A stretch of DNA of 33,842 bases from Bacillota bacterium (GCA_023457355.1 JAEWLW010000024.1:1-33842), one strand, 5' to 3'. Shown: positions 1-8,156, numbered from the stretch's first letter. Notes: generated by a model not told the origin, from the sequence alone. Program-made: numbers and translations.

Positions 1-169
1 CTGCGCTTCTTACAGAATTAAGGCACTTTGGGGCGCTGCCCCAAACCCTGCAAGCTTTTGAAAAAGCTTGACCAAAACTTTTGATTTGTGCAATATTTTC
101 TAAAATGTTCGTTTTTCGACAAGCTGAAATCCCTCCGATTTTTTATCGGAGGGATTTCAGCTTGTCGAA
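1..169 (+). repeat. Composite intergenic repeat, copy A (shortened, cut by window edge)
   Basis: The stretch is non-coding and matches, in order, three blocks of the repeat at 15349-15650 read on its minus strand. The blocks are a CTGCGC..CTTACAGAAT block (1-20), an AAAAAGCT..ACCAAA..TTTGTGCAA block (61-93) and a TTTTTCGACAAGCTGA block (112-126). Each is followed by a GC-rich hairpin. Copy A lacks about 150 bases that copy B has between the first and second blocks. In both copies the hairpin end faces the 3' end of the neighbouring gene. The rest of the element probably continues left of the window. Confidence 0.65.
115..169 (-). terminator. Perfect 25-bp hairpin directly after the stop codon at 170
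   Basis: Arms 115-139 and 145-169 are exact reverse complements with a five-base loop of T. The hairpin touches the stop codon of the minus-strand gene ending at 170, so it most likely ends that operon. There is no long U tract after the stem on the minus strand, so it may act partly as an mRNA-stabilising 3' structure. The outer part of each arm (TTCGACAAGCTG) is the same motif that borders the hairpin of the repeat at 15349-15397. Confidence 0.65.
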
Positions 170-697
170 TCACTTTCGAAAAATATTTTTACGAAACCTG
201 TAAAGATACAGTGCCGTAATATTTTTCAGCGCCTTTTCGTAAAGGGGAAAGCAGAGGTTGCCAACTGCCAGCAGCAGCCAGCCAAAGCCGCCGGTCAATT
301 CATCCATGAGATAATACAGGCCCAAAACATAGATTATCACAAAATACCCTGCAAGGATGGATGCATTGAAGACCGCCAGCTTAATCAGAATACGCAGGGG
401 CTTGAATTTCACGCGGTCAAGCTTGAATTTTAAAACCGGATAGTAGCCAAAAAAAGCGATAAACATTAACGCGGCTTCGCGGTCGGGTACCATCAGTAGG
501 GACAGGAACGCAACAGCCACATAGGTGATGCCCGCGACCGGCAGACCCAGCTCCAGCGCGATGGGAATCAATGCGATTCCCGCCATTGCGGGCGCAGCAT
601 AGGTGGCAAATGGAATCAGCACCGTTCCAATCATGATGACCAGACACAGCGCGGCGCTTAAGCCGCCGAGCGCGACCTGCGTACTTTTATGGGACAC
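170..697 (-). CDS. ECF transporter S-component-like membrane protein
   Basis: A 175-residue, very hydrophobic protein with about five membrane segments (roughly residues 10-30, 38-68, 75-90, 103-130, 135-155) and a basic C-terminal tail. Size and layout fit the small substrate-binding S subunits of energy-coupling-factor vitamin transporters, which share an EcfAT module encoded elsewhere. No substrate-specific motif was recognised, so the ligand is unknown. The start is GTG at 697, with AAGGGGGAA about eight bases upstream. It lies 12 bases after the DnaJ-like gene and is the last gene of a three-gene operon. It could also be an unrelated small membrane protein. Confidence 0.55.
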   Translation of the reverse strand: MSHKSTQVALGGLSAALCLVIMIGTVLIPFATYAAPAMAGIALIPIALELGLPVAGITYVAVAFLSLLMVPDREAALMFIAFFGYYPVLKFKLDRVKFKPLRILIKLAVFNASILAGYFVIIYVLGLYYLMDELTGGFGWLLLAVGNLCFPLYEKALKNITALYLYRFRKNIFRK

Positions 698-709
698 GGC
701 AGTTCCCCC

Positions 710-1330
710 TTAGAAGCAATAGCAACGGCAGCAGGTGTTGCACAGGCAATTGGCGCAAAGCAGCGTTGAACAAAGGCTGCAGGGGTCACACGCGGAGTAG
801 GAATAGCCGCCGTTATAGCCGTACTGGCGCTGCGTGCTGATGCGCTCGTAAGCGGCGCGGTACTCATAGTTTTGCGGGTCCATGTTCACGGCCTTTTGCA
901 GATAGGTCAGCGCATCCTCCAAAAAGCCGCGGGCCAGCAGCACATTGCCCTTTAAAAAATTCCATTCGGCGTCCCGGGAGGCTGCGGGTGTTCCGTCCAG
1001 CAGCTGTTCGGCGTCAAAAATGCGGCCGGCGTTAATCAGACGGCGAATATCGGAAAACTGGCCGCCGCCCTGATATCCCTGGTAACCACCGTTGGTGCGC
1101 GACTGCGGCTGGCCATAAAACCCGCCCTGTGCCGACGCGCTTTTTCGCCGGTCCTGAATAGCGTCGTAGGCGGAATTGATCTCCGACATTTTTTCGGATG
1201 CCAGATCGGCCAACGGGCTGCCCGCATAATTATCGGGGTGATATTTTTTTGCAAGTGCGCGGTAGGCTTGCTTTATTTCTTCGTCGGTTGCAGAAGGGGA
1301 CACGCCCAACACCTGATATGGATCATTCAT
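710..1330 (-). CDS. DnaJ-domain protein with TPR-like segment and cysteine-rich tail
   Basis: A 206-residue protein. Residues 1-63 form a J domain with the HPD motif (YHPDN) that stimulates DnaK-type ATPases. A Gly/Gln-rich linker covers about 70-95. Residues 110-165 look like a helical TPR-like repeat (LKGNVLLARGFLEDALTYLQ). The last 30 residues carry ten cysteines, including a CC pair, which could bind metal or be lipid-modified or disulfide-bonded. It is not canonical DnaJ because it lacks the CXXCXGXG zinc repeats. Its ATG overlaps the end of the upstream DUF5685 gene by eight bases, so translation is probably coupled. The client is unknown. Confidence 0.85.
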   Translation of the reverse strand: MNDPYQVLGVSPSATDEEIKQAYRALAKKYHPDNYAGSPLADLASEKMSEINSAYDAIQDRRKSASAQGGFYGQPQSRTNGGYQGYQGGGQFSDIRRLINAGRIFDAEQLLDGTPAASRDAEWNFLKGNVLLARGFLEDALTYLQKAVNMDPQNYEYRAAYERISTQRQYGYNGGYSYSACDPCSLCSTLLCANCLCNTCCRCYCF

Positions 1331-2162
1331 GGTTATTTCCCCTTTCTAACAATCGCTCCGCCGTGGCGGGCAGGCCGAGAAAAATGATATTATCCAGAAT
1401 TTCTTTAAAATAGCGGGGCGAGAGCAACGCATAGGCATTTGCCGCCTCGGCCATGGTCAGCCGGAGCATGGCGGCATGCTCGTCCCGGTTTGGGTGCGTT
1501 TTAAGCGGATTAAACCGATTGTGCGTTAAATCGCCCTCCAGGTCATCAATGGCGTCGCACAGGTAGATAAAGCGCCCCAGCATATAACCCAGACGCTTTA
1601 AGATGCGCCGGTTGGCGGGCTCGTCGCTGAGCATCCCAAGAATTTCCGAAAGGGCGGCCGCGGTCGGGTTGCAGGACATGTCCACTGTGGCGGCATCGCC
1701 CAACGCTTCCACACGCTGTTGCGCCAGGGTCATCTCGTGTGCCTGTTCGGCAGCCGCGGGTTGCGAAGCCCATACCTGCCGGGCGGCGTTTGAGGAAAAC
1801 GGCAACAGCATTTGCCAGCCCAACGACATGGGAAAGTGCGAATCCATTTTATTGTCCAGACATTTTTCGTGCAATAAAAGTATTGCCATTTCGCAGGAAA
1901 ATTCAACAGCGGAGGAATATTCCAGATGCGGCCGTTTTTTCAGCGGATTGAGCGGACAGTAACGCGGCGCAAAGGTGGGCGCATCGTCGCCCAGCGCGGC
2001 GTGCAGCATGGCAATAAACGTGAAGTCGTAACTGAGCGTCAACCGTGCCGCCGGACCAAAACGTTTTGAAAGGCCCCGGCACACCCCGCAATAAACCGCT
2101 TTATAGGTATCCAGCTCACAAACCTTCAACTGAGGTTCCAGTGGCTTGATATAACCGAACAA
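1323..2162 (-). CDS. DUF5685 family protein
   Basis: A 279-residue soluble protein opening with FGYIKPLEPQLKVCELDTYK and a nearby YCGVCRGL motif. This is the characteristic N-terminus of the DUF5685 family of Firmicutes, whose function is unknown. The middle and C-terminal parts are helical, with an acidic CDAIDDLEGD stretch recalling the aspartate-rich motifs of all-alpha prenyl-synthase-like folds; no activity is proved. The start is TTG at 2162, preceded by GGGGG at a spacing of about seven bases. First gene of the operon with the DnaJ-like and ECF-like genes; the eight-base overlap with the DnaJ-like gene suggests a shared role. Confidence 0.75.
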   Translation of the reverse strand: MFGYIKPLEPQLKVCELDTYKAVYCGVCRGLSKRFGPAARLTLSYDFTFIAMLHAALGDDAPTFAPRYCPLNPLKKRPHLEYSSAVEFSCEMAILLLHEKCLDNKMDSHFPMSLGWQMLLPFSSNAARQVWASQPAAAEQAHEMTLAQQRVEALGDAATVDMSCNPTAAALSEILGMLSDEPANRRILKRLGYMLGRFIYLCDAIDDLEGDLTHNRFNPLKTHPNRDEHAAMLRLTMAEAANAYALLSPRYFKEILDNIIFLGLPATAERLLERGNNHE

Positions 2163-2199
2163 AGCGTTTCCCCCAATCCACCTGTTTTATAACATTATA

Positions 2200-2228
2200 A
2201 TTTTACTGCAAACCCCGATGTATGTCAT
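2200..2228 (-). promoter_or_regulatory. Candidate SigA promoter for the DUF5685 operon
   Basis: On the minus strand, ATGACA (2223-2228) and TAAAAT (2200-2205) are 17 bases apart, about 40 bases before the TTG start at 2162. The region is A/T-rich and has a second TATAAT-like box nearby, so the exact -10 element is uncertain. Confidence 0.45.
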
Positions 2229-2303
2229 GAAGAATTTATGAATTCGCCGCCCTTTCTAAAAGAATTCTTTATGTTTAAAGGTTGTATATTTTTAAAATAG
2301 TGC

Positions 2304-2340
2304 AAAAACACCGCATGCCCGTATTCCAGACATGCGGTGG
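2304..2340 (-). terminator. Rho-independent terminator of the amidase gene
   Basis: Minus-strand stem CACCGCATG / CATGCGGTG (2331-2339 with 2309-2317) is followed by five T residues (2304-2308). It lies about 30 bases after the stop codon at 2372. Confidence 0.85.
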
Positions 2341-2371
2341 GGCTTACTAAAAATACCCGGTATTTTGCTTT

Positions 2372-5089
2372 TCAGGATGCCGACGCCATGAGATTGAGCA
2401 TTGTCAGCGCCAGCGCGTCAGCGGTTTTATAGATTTCCGCCAGATTGCAGACGTTCTTAATTTCGACGGGGTTGGGCATAAAACCGATTTCGCACAGGAT
2501 ACTTGGGGCATAGCGCATACGGGTGACGGTGTAATAGCTCCAATCGGAGAAACGGTAGTCGCGGGCATAGACGTTATCGGCAATGCCCCGCGCTGCCGCT
2601 TCGGCAAAGTCGCGGCCGAACGGCTCATAATAATAAGCCTCAACACCGCTGTGAATATTTGCATCCTGTGATTCGGCCACGCTGTTGTGGTGCATCGACA
2701 TGAAGAAATCCGGCAGGATGTTTTGCGCCGTTTCCATGCGGTCATAAAGCGACAGGGTGGTGTCGTTGTCTGTGCGGGTTAAAGTCACCGTTGCGCCAAG
2801 CTGCTCCAGGCGCATCTTCAGCATCTGTGCGTCCGCAAGGTTGACATCGCGCTCATAGGGGCCGGATGCGCCGAGCACGGAAGGCGCGCCGGTATCGGTG
2901 CCGCCGTGGCCCGGGTCAAGCACGACCACAACGCCCGTCATCGGTTTTCCGGGGATAGCGGCGATTTTGGGTGCGCGCTTGGCATAGAGTACGGCGTCGG
3001 CGTCCCGATTTAAAATATCGATGCCCCAAACCTTTTTCTGGTCGCGCGGGGTCAGCGTGCAAGTCAGGGCGTTGCCCTCGTTCGACCACTGAATGCTGGA
3101 AAACAATTCGCTTTCGGCCGGCAGTGTGCCGAGATCGACGGTGGCATTCGCCTGATGTAGCGTGACGGTGCAGCGGCCGTCCGCTTCATCCGTAAAGGTA
3201 TAGGGCACGCCGCCAAGTCCGGTTAAAACGAACTGCTCGGCGCGGTCGGTGTGCTGCTCAGTAATGCCGGTCAGCACGAGCGGCTTTGCAATAGAACCGT
3301 CCACCACCTCAACCGTGGCCTTTTTGATATAACCGCCGGAGGCAAGCTGATAATATTCGCCCATCTGGTCCGCGATCTCTTCGAGAACACCGGCCTTATA
3401 CACCGATTTGTAATTGCCCTCTGCGACCGATTCGTCGGGGAAGACCGACGCCACAAATTCCGTCACGCGGATATAGGCGGTTGCACCGTGCCCTAACAAA
3501 TAGACGTTGCCGCCCGAGACGGCGGTTTCGCCGCCTTCTATGGTGTAGGTGATCGGCCCCAGGTTTTTAATTTCGCTGTCCCCCGCGCCCGTCAGTGTCA
3601 GGCTGCCTGAAAAAACTGCGGGCACACTTGGCGCTGCAATCGCGTTTTGTTCAAGGGTGATCGTGCTGTCACCCAGTGTGGCTGTGACGGTTTTACCGGC
3701 GGGGGCTACACAGCTGACGGCAAATTCCACCCCGTTATAAGCCAGCAGCGAGCTTTTGGGCGTCATGGCGGTGACGTTGACGGTGGTTGCCGCCGGGCCG
3801 CTTCCATCCGGCCGGGTGATGGTGACGGTCTGGTTATTCTCGCCCTGTTGCAGCGTAAAAGTATTCTCGCCGTATTGCAGCGCAACCACCACGGCAAAAA
3901 CGCCGTCGTCCGTGCTGCGCGCCACGGTCTGTCCGTCCAACGTCAGCGCAAGTGCGGGGTTGGAGGTGCCGGTGATGCAATAGCTTGCGCTATCGACGGT
4001 GATGGCGGTTGTTGGCCGGGTGACTGAAAGCGCCTGCAACGGCGAATAGGTTAAAGCGGTCGGTTTATAGGCGTTTTCGGTTGTCAGGGAGGCCAGCAGG
4101 TCGCCCGCAAAATCGGTGCGGCTTCGCACTGTGCTATAATTTGAAACCACCTTTGCGGCAACGCCGTTCTGCACGGCCTCAAACGCCTGGGCAGAAAGCT
4201 GCACCGCCGAGAGCGTGGCGATATTCAGGTTGACAACGGGTACTAATTTTTCCCCTGCGGCTTGCTGCCAGCTTAAAAGGCGATTGGCAAAGCCGCTTTC
4301 GGCGGGGCTTACTTCGGCCTCAAACTCAGGTAATATCAGGTCGCATTGCGCCAGCGCCGGCGAATAACCCTCATCCAGCGCGATATCCGGCAGCATCAGG
4401 CCAAGCTGCGTGCGGCCGCCGATTGCCTGACGGCTGCTTTGCATCAGACTGGTTACCGCGCTTTCCAGTCCATCGGTCGCATGCGCGTTTTCCAAAATGA
4501 TGCCGCCGAGTTTATAGCGTTTTGCCATAGCGCCCAAGTCCTTGGCATTTAGCTGGACAGTCTGCGCATTGTTGGGGCCTAGCAGATAACTGTCCCCAAT
4601 CGTAGTTAGCAAGGTATTATCCTTTACAGCGGGGTGTTTCTTTGAAAGCTGGGTCAGGTCGGTTCCCAGAAAATAAGGATCCACTACGGCGTAAACCGCA
4701 AGCCCTTGCTTCCGGGCGGCTTTAATCATCTCTTTTAACGGGTCGAAAAGCGTAAACCCGCCCTGCTTTTTAAGTAGAAATTGACTTCTAGGGAAAATGG
4801 ATGATTTGTAAAGTGATTCGCCTTGACTGCGGACTTCGAATAATATGGCATTATAGCCTGCATCATGGGCGTAAAGGGCGATATCGGTCAGTTCCTGCCG
4901 CATCGCTTTGCCCGAAAGCGCGGGCTGGGAGGGAAAGTCCGCATTTTGGCGCGACTTTACCAGCAGGCCGTTCAACGGCATTGCAGCCGTTTCTTCTTTG
5001 GTGCCCCAGCCAGTCCTGTTGCAGGCGGCCAGCGGTATAACGCTGACGATCATAAGCGCCGTCAACAGCGCCAATACTGATTTTTTCAA
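2372..5089 (-). CDS. N-acetylmuramoyl-L-alanine amidase lipoprotein with GH10-like N-terminal domain
   Basis: A 905-residue exported protein. The N-terminus is a lipoprotein signal with lipobox LAAC (cysteine about 23). Residues about 45-330 resemble the family-10-like glycosyl hydrolase (GHL10/YngK-type) TIM barrel (ILFEVRSQGESLY, AVYAVVDPYFLG). A beta-rich linker covers about 350-680. The C-terminal 200 residues are an Amidase_3 domain with zinc and catalytic signatures DPGHGG, YERDVN, MHHNS and CEIGFM. It probably cleaves the stem peptide from peptidoglycan at the outer face of the membrane; whether the barrel is catalytic is unknown. The start is TTG at 5089, with AAGGAG about ten bases upstream. 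The small gene 29 bases upstream is probably co-transcribed. Confidence 0.88.
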   Translation of the reverse strand: MKKSVLALLTALMIVSVIPLAACNRTGWGTKEETAAMPLNGLLVKSRQNADFPSQPALSGKAMRQELTDIALYAHDAGYNAILFEVRSQGESLYKSSIFPRSQFLLKKQGGFTLFDPLKEMIKAARKQGLAVYAVVDPYFLGTDLTQLSKKHPAVKDNTLLTTIGDSYLLGPNNAQTVQLNAKDLGAMAKRYKLGGIILENAHATDGLESAVTSLMQSSRQAIGGRTQLGLMLPDIALDEGYSPALAQCDLILPEFEAEVSPAESGFANRLLSWQQAAGEKLVPVVNLNIATLSAVQLSAQAFEAVQNGVAAKVVSNYSTVRSRTDFAGDLLASLTTENAYKPTALTYSPLQALSVTRPTTAITVDSASYCITGTSNPALALTLDGQTVARSTDDGVFAVVVALQYGENTFTLQQGENNQTVTITRPDGSGPAATTVNVTAMTPKSSLLAYNGVEFAVSCVAPAGKTVTATLGDSTITLEQNAIAAPSVPAVFSGSLTLTGAGDSEIKNLGPITYTIEGGETAVSGGNVYLLGHGATAYIRVTEFVASVFPDESVAEGNYKSVYKAGVLEEIADQMGEYYQLASGGYIKKATVEVVDGSIAKPLVLTGITEQHTDRAEQFVLTGLGGVPYTFTDEADGRCTVTLHQANATVDLGTLPAESELFSSIQWSNEGNALTCTLTPRDQKKVWGIDILNRDADAVLYAKRAPKIAAIPGKPMTGVVVVLDPGHGGTDTGAPSVLGASGPYERDVNLADAQMLKMRLEQLGATVTLTRTDNDTTLSLYDRMETAQNILPDFFMSMHHNSVAESQDANIHSGVEAYYYEPFGRDFAEAAARGIADNVYARDYRFSDWSYYTVTRMRYAPSILCEIGFMPNPVEIKNVCNLAEIYKTADALALTMLNLMASAS

Positions 5090-5118
5090 AATAATTATGC
5101 TCCTTAAACATGGGTTGC

Positions 5119-5337
5119 TTACAGCTCAAAATCGCTAGGGTCAAACCGGGCAAGCTGCGGCTGCGGCTTTGGAACGCGGCTGAGCGGGTCGTAGAGAAAT
5201 TTCCGGCACGCATAGTCCGGCGTGACAACACCCCGCCGTGCACACAAAATGGCGGATTGGTCCTGCGTGAGGGTACCGTATTCGCAATAGCTGCATGATG
5301 GTGTGATATTGTTGCCAAAAAGCTTGGGCTTAAACAT
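5119..5337 (-). CDS. Small conserved-looking cysteine protein of unknown function
   Basis: A 72-residue protein with a CSYCEYG pair, two further cysteines (LCARRG, YACRKF) and the C-terminal pattern DPLSRVPKPQ..FDPSDFEL. Four cysteines in about 40 residues suggest a metal-binding knuckle. Translation is supported by a near-perfect AGGAGGTG site five bases before the ATG at 5337. It sits 29 bases upstream of the amidase and is likely in its operon. I do not know a name for the family. Confidence 0.75.
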   Translation of the reverse strand: MFKPKLFGNNITPSCSYCEYGTLTQDQSAILCARRGVVTPDYACRKFLYDPLSRVPKPQPQLARFDPSDFEL

Positions 5338-5379
5338 TTTGCCACCTCCTGGCTTTCAGACGGTTTTGCCCCGATATTC

Positions 5380-5408
5380 AAAAAGCGGTGTTTAACAGCC
5401 AAAACCGC
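5380..5408 (-). terminator. Possible terminator after ylbJ
   Basis: On the minus strand GCGGT (5404-5408) can pair with ACCGC (5385-5389), extended by TTT/AAA with a bulge. The stem is followed by five T residues (5380-5384). It lies about 60 bases after the ylbJ stop. The stem is short, so the call is tentative. Confidence 0.45.
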
Positions 5409-5465
5409 CGCGCATTTTGATTAAAGCTATTTTATATTTTATCACAAAAAGGCTTCTTTCACCAG

Positions 5466-6506
5466 CTATCTGCGCTTGAATTTTATGGGGAGATATTCCA
5501 GCTTTTTCAGTGATATCAGCAGCATGGCTGCGATGCACGCGGCACCCAGAAGACGGTTATAAGACCAGACGGCCATCGGCGGTGCATTTTTGGCCACGGT
5601 GGCGATGGCGGTTTTGTCTAAAGCGAGCAACAGCCCAAAAACGCCTGCGTTGAGCAGCCCCGCCAACAGCCGTGCGCGCCAGAAGCCGCTTGAAGGAATC
5701 TGTGCCTGCCGCGTCAGCGCCAGCACCTGAAAGCCGACCGAAAAGCCGCCGAATCCGATGAAAAATGCGGCGAGTATCAGCCCTGTTTTTCCGCCGAGCT
5801 GTGCGGCGGTGGTGCAGCCCAGCGTCACCTCCAAAATGGCGGCCAGTGGCCTCAGACGGGGGTCAAAACTGTTGAGCAGTGCAAAAACCACCGAAAAAGC
5901 CAGCACAAATGCAAAGATGGTCAGCATGGCCGAAGCCGCGCCCGAGACGGCTGCGACAAAAGCGTCAGCCAGAGAAATGAATTGTTTGGGGCGCTTCTGG
6001 GACACAATGTTTTGCTTATCGCGGCAGAGTAACGCACAGAGCGTGAGAGATGAAAGAACCTGTGACAATAACAGCAGCCAACCGACATGGCGTGAGCCAA
6101 GCATCGATTCCCCCACAGCCAGCACCAGAAAGGCCGGCCCGGGGTTGACGCAGCAGCGCAGCATTCGGCCGGCCGGTTCCCGCGGCATCAGGCCCTGCTG
6201 TACCAGCGTGGTCAGGGTATGCGCGCCGGTGGGATAGCCGCCCAGAAAAGACGCCAACCAGATATCCTGCAGCGCATAAGGCAACCGGAGCAATCTGAAC
6301 AGGGGAGAAAGCAGCCTTGCGGGCAGAACCAGCCCGCCTGAAAGCGATAAAAACGACACCACAATCATGAAAGGGAAAAGCGACGGCAACAGCACCTGCA
6401 TGCAAAGACGTCCCCCTTCGGCGATGCCCTGGGCCGCTATCGGAGGCTTTGCAAAAAGCGCCGCGGCAGCGCCAAGCCCCAGCAAACCTGCCAGTATCCG
6501 TTTCAT
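5466..6506 (-). CDS. ylbJ: Sporulation integral membrane protein YlbJ
   Basis: A 346-residue polytopic membrane protein with about eight hydrophobic segments. It carries the YlbJ/nucleoside-recognition Gate pattern: an N-terminal MQVLLPSLFPFMIVVSFLSL segment, a GGYPTGA motif near residue 90, NPGPAFL near 117, and a second gate repeat with GFGGFSVGFQV near 255. YlbJ is a mother-cell membrane protein of Firmicutes needed for a proper spore cortex in Bacillus. The ATG at 6506 has GAGGTG at a spacing of about six bases. It is transcribed away from yqfC-yqfD, another SigE-controlled pair, and a SigE-like promoter lies directly upstream. Confidence 0.9.
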   Translation of the reverse strand: MKRILAGLLGLGAAAALFAKPPIAAQGIAEGGRLCMQVLLPSLFPFMIVVSFLSLSGGLVLPARLLSPLFRLLRLPYALQDIWLASFLGGYPTGAHTLTTLVQQGLMPREPAGRMLRCCVNPGPAFLVLAVGESMLGSRHVGWLLLLSQVLSSLTLCALLCRDKQNIVSQKRPKQFISLADAFVAAVSGAASAMLTIFAFVLAFSVVFALLNSFDPRLRPLAAILEVTLGCTTAAQLGGKTGLILAAFFIGFGGFSVGFQVLALTRQAQIPSSGFWRARLLAGLLNAGVFGLLLALDKTAIATVAKNAPPMAVWSYNRLLGAACIAAMLLISLKKLEYLPIKFKRR

Positions 6507-6531
6507 TCACAACACCTCGCATCCTAACGCT

Positions 6532-6560
6532 ATTCTATGGCTGCAAACTATCGCATATCA
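6532..6560 (-). promoter_or_regulatory. Candidate SigE promoter of ylbJ
   Basis: The minus strand reads TGATATG (6554-6560), 14 bases, then CATAGAAT (6532-6539). The SigE consensus is about KMATATT-N14-CATACAHT, so the -10 matches at seven of eight positions. YlbJ belongs to the SigE regulon in Bacillus. The -35 overlaps that of the divergent yqfC promoter. Confidence 0.6.
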
Positions 6561-6581
6561 CGGTTTGCCCGCCCATATAGT
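6553..6581 (+). promoter_or_regulatory. Candidate SigE promoter of yqfC-yqfD
   Basis: GCATATC (6553-6559), 14 bases, then CATATAGT (6574-6581). The -35 matches KMATATT at six of seven positions and the -10 matches CATACAHT at six of eight. It lies 33 bases before the TTG start of yqfC. Confidence 0.6.
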
Positions 6582-6614
6582 ATTTTGAAGGAACGATGTT
6601 GGAGGTGTTCGGGT

Positions 6615-6914
6615 TTGAAGCGCAGAATGAGACTGCAAACACCGGGGGAACAACCGATGAAAACCGCCATTTCCCGTGTGTTGGAATTACCGGAAAGCAC
6701 TCTGACGGGCGGGTTGCATATAGAGATGCATGCCAATCATGAGGCGGTTGTGGAAAACTGCCGGGGCGTGCTGGAATATACACCGCAGGTCATCCGACTG
6801 ATGGCCGGCGGGATGGTGGTTAAATTTTCGGGGCGGGGGCTGGCAATCGGCAGCCTCAACCGGAACATCACCGTCGTCTCCGGCATTATTACGGCGGTTG
6901 AATTCTTGTTTTGA
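6615..6914 (+). CDS. yqfC: Sporulation protein YqfC
   Basis: A 99-residue protein in which GGLHIEMHANHEAVVENCRG, VIRLMAGG and a VSGIITAVEFLF end match the YqfC family. YqfC is small, SigE-dependent and found with YqfD across spore-forming Firmicutes; its molecular role is not established. I place the start at TTG 6615 because GGAGGT (6601-6606) lies eight bases before it. An ATG at 6627 would be too far from that site, and an ATG at 6657 has only a weak site. yqfD follows after nine bases. Confidence 0.88.
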   Translation: MKRRMRLQTPGEQPMKTAISRVLELPESTLTGGLHIEMHANHEAVVENCRGVLEYTPQVIRLMAGGMVVKFSGRGLAIGSLNRNITVVSGIITAVEFLF

Positions 6915-6923
6915 GGTGCTGCT

Positions 6924-8096
6924 ATGTTTTTCATCGTTTTGGTCAGATGGCTGCGCGGCACGGTGACCTTTCTGATTACCGGCGCTTTTCCGGAAAAGCT
7001 GATCAATCTCTGCCTGCGCAACGGGTTGCCGGTCTGGGGAATCAAGCATCTTCCGCAGGGGATTGAGGCGAGCACCAACGCGGAGCATTACCACCGTCTG
7101 CGGCCTATGGCGCGGCAGACCGGTACAAAGGTGCGCATCGCAAAAAAATCGGGGTTCTGGGTTTATCGGCACCGTTACCGCCGCCGCAAGGGCTTTTTGG
7201 CGGGGCTGCTGTGCGCGCTGCTGGCGTTGATCATCGCTTCCCAGTTTGTCTGGCGGGTGGATATCAACGGCTGTGTCGCCATCCCTGAGGAGGAATTGCG
7301 CGCCCAGCTGGCGGAGCTTGGCGTCAAGCCGGGTGTGCTCGCCGGGAAGATCGACGCGCGCACATTGCAGCAGCAGCTGCGGCTCGCCGACGGGCGCATC
7401 GCGTGGATTGCCATCAACATTGTGGGCAGTACGGCGCAGATTGAATTGCGCGAGCGGGATATTCCGCCCGAGCCGATAGACCCGGATGAACGGGTGGGCA
7501 ACGTTGTGGCCGCCTGCGACGGGCAGATTCGCTATATGGAGGTTTACGAAGGGCAGTCGGTTGTCAAAATCGGCGATACGGTCAGCGCGGGGGATATTAT
7601 TGTCAGCGGCATTATGGAAGATCAGTATGGCAACCGGCAATTTAAATATGCCCGCGCAAGGGTGCTGGCGCACACCTATGAAGACCATGACGTTGCGGTG
7701 CCGTTAAAGCAGCCGCAGTGGGTGCCAACCGGCGAAACGAAGACGAAAAGCTATCTGGAATGGGGCGCTGTTCGTATACCGATGTTTTTTTCGTTAAAAA
7801 TGAAAGAACAGGCATCTTCTGTCATCTGGCAGCGTGAGGCGTTTTTACCCTCGGAAAATATCTGGATTTTAAAACGCAGTGCGACGCCGGTGCAGCTTCA
7901 GACCGGCGAAATCAGCGAGCTTGAAGCCAAGGAATATGCCATGCGCCAATTGAATGCGCTGCGGGAAAAGACCCCCGAATCCAAGGTGATTTCCCGGGAA
8001 ATTGAGGGCCGGTGTGAAAACGGTGTGTATTATCTGACAGAACGCGCGCTGGTAGAGAAGGATATCGCCCGGGAAGTGGAAATCTTACGGCACTAA
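6924..8096 (+). CDS. yqfD: Sporulation protein YqfD
   Basis: A 390-residue protein with the YqfD layout. It has a basic N-terminal domain (WLRGTVTFLITGAFPEKLIN), a YRHRYRRRKG stretch followed by one membrane segment at about residues 92-110, then a large extracytoplasmic part starting WRVDINGC. The single-pass, POTRA-like arrangement resembles FtsQ/DivIB-type proteins. Known to be expressed in the mother cell under SigE in Bacillus; its mechanism is unclear. The ATG at 6924 has GAGGTG six bases upstream, next to the end of yqfC, so the two are co-transcribed. Confidence 0.9.
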   Translation: MFFIVLVRWLRGTVTFLITGAFPEKLINLCLRNGLPVWGIKHLPQGIEASTNAEHYHRLRPMARQTGTKVRIAKKSGFWVYRHRYRRRKGFLAGLLCALLALIIASQFVWRVDINGCVAIPEEELRAQLAELGVKPGVLAGKIDARTLQQQLRLADGRIAWIAINIVGSTAQIELRERDIPPEPIDPDERVGNVVAACDGQIRYMEVYEGQSVVKIGDTVSAGDIIVSGIMEDQYGNRQFKYARARVLAHTYEDHDVAVPLKQPQWVPTGETKTKSYLEWGAVRIPMFFSLKMKEQASSVIWQREAFLPSENIWILKRSATPVQLQTGEISELEAKEYAMRQLNALREKTPESKVISREIEGRCENGVYYLTERALVEKDIAREVEILRH

Positions 8097-8121
8097 AAGC
8101 ACATTTTTATTCAGGTTTTCT

Positions 8122-8150
8122 GTGACAAATATCTAGAAATATGTTATACT
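8122..8150 (+). promoter_or_regulatory. Strong SigA-type promoter ahead of phoH
   Basis: GTGACA (8122-8127), 17 bases, TATACT (8145-8150): five of six matches in each box. Transcription would start at about 8157, about 110 bases before phoH, and would serve the phoH-ybeY-era group. Confidence 0.6.
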
Positions 8151-8156
8151 TTGAAA

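Noticed and set aside
6687..7688. 333-codon frame antisense to yqfC-yqfD
   Set aside because: yqfC and yqfD are recognisable families in the other direction; the frame crosses two genes.
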